From: an uncultured Campylobacter sp.
Lineage (GTDB): Bacteria; Campylobacterota; Campylobacteria; Campylobacterales; Campylobacteraceae
NCBI RefSeq assembly: GCF_938030815.1
Contig: NZ_CALHII010000131.1
Location: 1-15,416, forward strand
Reading direction: 5' to 3'
Length of the DNA stretch: 15,416 nucleotides
The position numbers and the translations under genes were made by a program. This document shows, piece by piece, positions 14,525-15,416 of the stretch. The notes below the pieces were generated by a model. It had not been told where the DNA came from. It worked only from the letters and a program-made list of their open reading frames with translations, and did no database searches. Within the stretch, counting starts at the first letter, position 1; each line of letters starts with the position of its first letter.

Positions 14525-14716
14525 TTATTTCTCGCTCCCTTGTTTTTTTATCATCTTTAGCCACTCTTTTTCAAATTTAAAATATTTCTCAAGCTTTTTA
14601 TTCTTTTCTATTTGATTCCACTTTTCTATCTCGGCATAATCTTGCAGTTCGCCTCCGCATTTAGGGCAAACACCCCCATCTTTAACGTCCGAAAAATTAT
14701 AAAATTTACTTCTCAT
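14525..14716 (-). CDS. 63-residue CPxCG protein (array gene 1)
   Basis: A very small Lys-rich protein that begins MRSKFYNFSDV and has a single zinc-knuckle half, CPKCG, at residues 17-21, then a highly charged helical tail (ENMEKW-type Lys/Glu repeats, residues 30-60). Only one CxxC pair is present, so it would need a partner or a second chain to form a complete zinc site. No strong ribosome binding site is seen before the ATG; the nearest AGGAAAA is too far away. It could be a real leader gene of the array or the surviving end of a longer gene. It is one nt from array gene 2 and on the same strand, which supports it being expressed. Confidence 0.55.
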   Translation of the reverse strand: MRSKFYNFSDVKDGGVCPKCGGELQDYAEIEKWNQIEKNKKLEKYFKFEKEWLKMIKKQGSEK

Positions 14717-15030
14717 ATTTTTAAAATTTTACCGTAATTTTCCTACAAAATTTTACTTAAATTTGGCTTCAGTCGTTTAAAATTTTATCTCTTTGAAATT
14801 TAAATTTCAACCATTGTCCGGCGTTTTAAATTTCTCTATTTTTAAAACGCACGCTGCAAACGCCGCTTTAAAATTTACGCAGATGCGAGCAGGTAAGAGG
14901 GCGCCGTTATAAATCTAAAGCCAAATTTTATTTCTAGCCATCTTTTAATTTGTTTCTTATCTTTGGTGTATTAAATCCCGCTTCGTTTCATTCGTAAATT
15001 TGAAACGTATCTTAAAAGCAAGGAGAGCCG
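14717..15030. promoter_or_regulatory. divergent intergenic region with two perfect palindromes
   Basis: This 314-bp region lies between the array (minus) and the SemiSWEET gene (plus). It holds an 18-bp perfect palindrome TTGAAATTTAAATTTCAA (14793-14810) and a hairpin with 10-bp arms GCGTTTTAAA and TTTAAAACGC around a 10-nt loop (14821-14850). The latter has no T-run on either side, so it is not an obvious terminator. Promoters for both flanking genes are expected here, but many TAAAAT-like words prevent a clear choice. No gene is seen. Confidence 0.45.
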
Positions 15031-15288
15031 ATGAGCGAAAGAAATTTACAAATTTTAGGTTGGGCGGGCACATGCCTGTCGGTCATCATGTACGTATCCT
15101 ATGTGCCGAACATAATGGCAAATTTAGACGGCAACAAAGTCCCGTTTCTCCAGCCGCTCGCAGCCGCGATAAACTGCACGATATAGCTTAGCTACGGCCT
15201 GCTAAAGCCCAAAAAGGACTATCCGCTCGCCGCGGCGAATTTCCCGGGGATCATCTTTGGGCTACTAACCGCAATAACGGCGCTTTAA
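15031..15288 (+). pseudogene. SemiSWEET sugar transporter interrupted by an amber codon
   Basis: The reading frame from ATG 15031 to TAA 15286-15288 encodes 85 codons with one in-frame TAG at codon 52 (15184-15186). Everything else fits a SemiSWEET (PQ-loop, half-SWEET) transporter: TM1 about 8-29 containing YVSYVPN with the PQ-loop proline, TM2 about 42-58 (PLAAAINCTI, stop, LSYGLL), and TM3 about 66-85 (AAANFPGIIFGLLTAITAL) with the conserved Asn70. Family members have Trp where the TAG stands (the LW-x-YG motif); TGG to TAG is a single change. AAGGAG lies 5 nt before the ATG. Without readthrough the product stops after 51 residues, inside TM2, and should be non-functional. It would otherwise form a homodimeric sugar uniporter in the inner membrane. 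It could also be a sequencing error. Confidence 0.85.
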
Positions 15289-15416
15289 ACCGTGCTTTTA
15301 GCGGCTTGATAAATTTTAAAACCGCCCGCGCCGCACCTTGTCTGCCGCGTCTGTACAGCGCACCCACCTGCCACGCTGAGTCCGAGCTAACTTGTCGCAA
15401 GCGTACCCGCACCTCA

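Noticed and set aside
11819..14716. Array as part of a prophage or integrative element
   Set aside because: No integrase, structural, replication or tRNA attachment features are present in the window; the genes look like immunity or orphan genes instead.
15184..15186. TAG read as pyrrolysine or programmed readthrough
   Set aside because: No pyrrolysine system or readthrough context is visible, and Trp loss by one base change is the simpler explanation.
15000..15191. A 63-codon plus-strand frame overlapping the SemiSWEET gene
   Set aside because: It is in a different frame, Arg/Lys-rich, and lacks the ribosome binding site that fits the SemiSWEET ATG at 15031.

Overview
The window looks like a chromosomal segment from a Campylobacter-type epsilonproteobacterium, probably one of the oral or higher-GC species of the C. 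gracilis / showae / curvus kind. The evidence is the pervasive AAATTT / AAAATTTTA words between genes, Shine-Dalgarno sequences of the AAGGA type, and a gene block (UPF0323 lipoprotein, glutathionylspermidine-synthase-like ATP-grasp, D-2-hydroxyacid dehydrogenase, with a CmeR-like TetR gene diverging from it) that I remember as C. jejuni Cj0371-Cj0373 beside cmeR. Species is inference.

Left part (1-4470): an iron/siderophore-type uptake module. An AraC-family regulator (minus) diverges from a TonB-dependent outer-membrane receptor (plus), followed by a PepSY-domain inner-membrane protein and a small terminator. The divergent intergenic region carries two 16-bp direct repeats exactly 21 bp apart, abutting a sigma70-like promoter whose spacer overlaps a Fur-box-like sequence. 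This suggests dual control: activation by the AraC protein and iron repression.

Middle part (4577-8921, all minus): a transcription order of HTH/coiled-coil DNA-binding protein, UPF0323 lipoprotein, GSP-synthase-like ATP-grasp protein, D-2-hydroxyacid dehydrogenase. The first two overlap by ATGA. The lipoprotein ends in Gly-Gly and sits next to an ATP-grasp ligase, which invites the idea that it is the ligase's substrate. The 635-bp and 372-bp gaps here hold degenerate repeats and hairpins but no convincing gene.

Right-middle part (9201-11501, plus): a CmeR-like TetR regulator with a candidate operator, then an RclA-type flavoprotein disulfide reductase linked to hypochlorite/copper stress. 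The cmeABC efflux genes that follow cmeR in C. jejuni are not here.

Right part (11593-14716, minus): an AT-richer run of seven small, unrelated, closely spaced genes, each usually with its own ribosome binding site. Several look like immunity proteins of polymorphic or contact-dependent toxins, but no toxin gene is in the window, so it reads as an orphan immunity array. A start-less coding remnant lies at its 3' end. The window closes (15031-15288) with a SemiSWEET sugar-transporter gene interrupted by a single TAG at the position of the family's conserved pocket tryptophan. No tRNA, rRNA, CRISPR array, transposase or integrase was seen.
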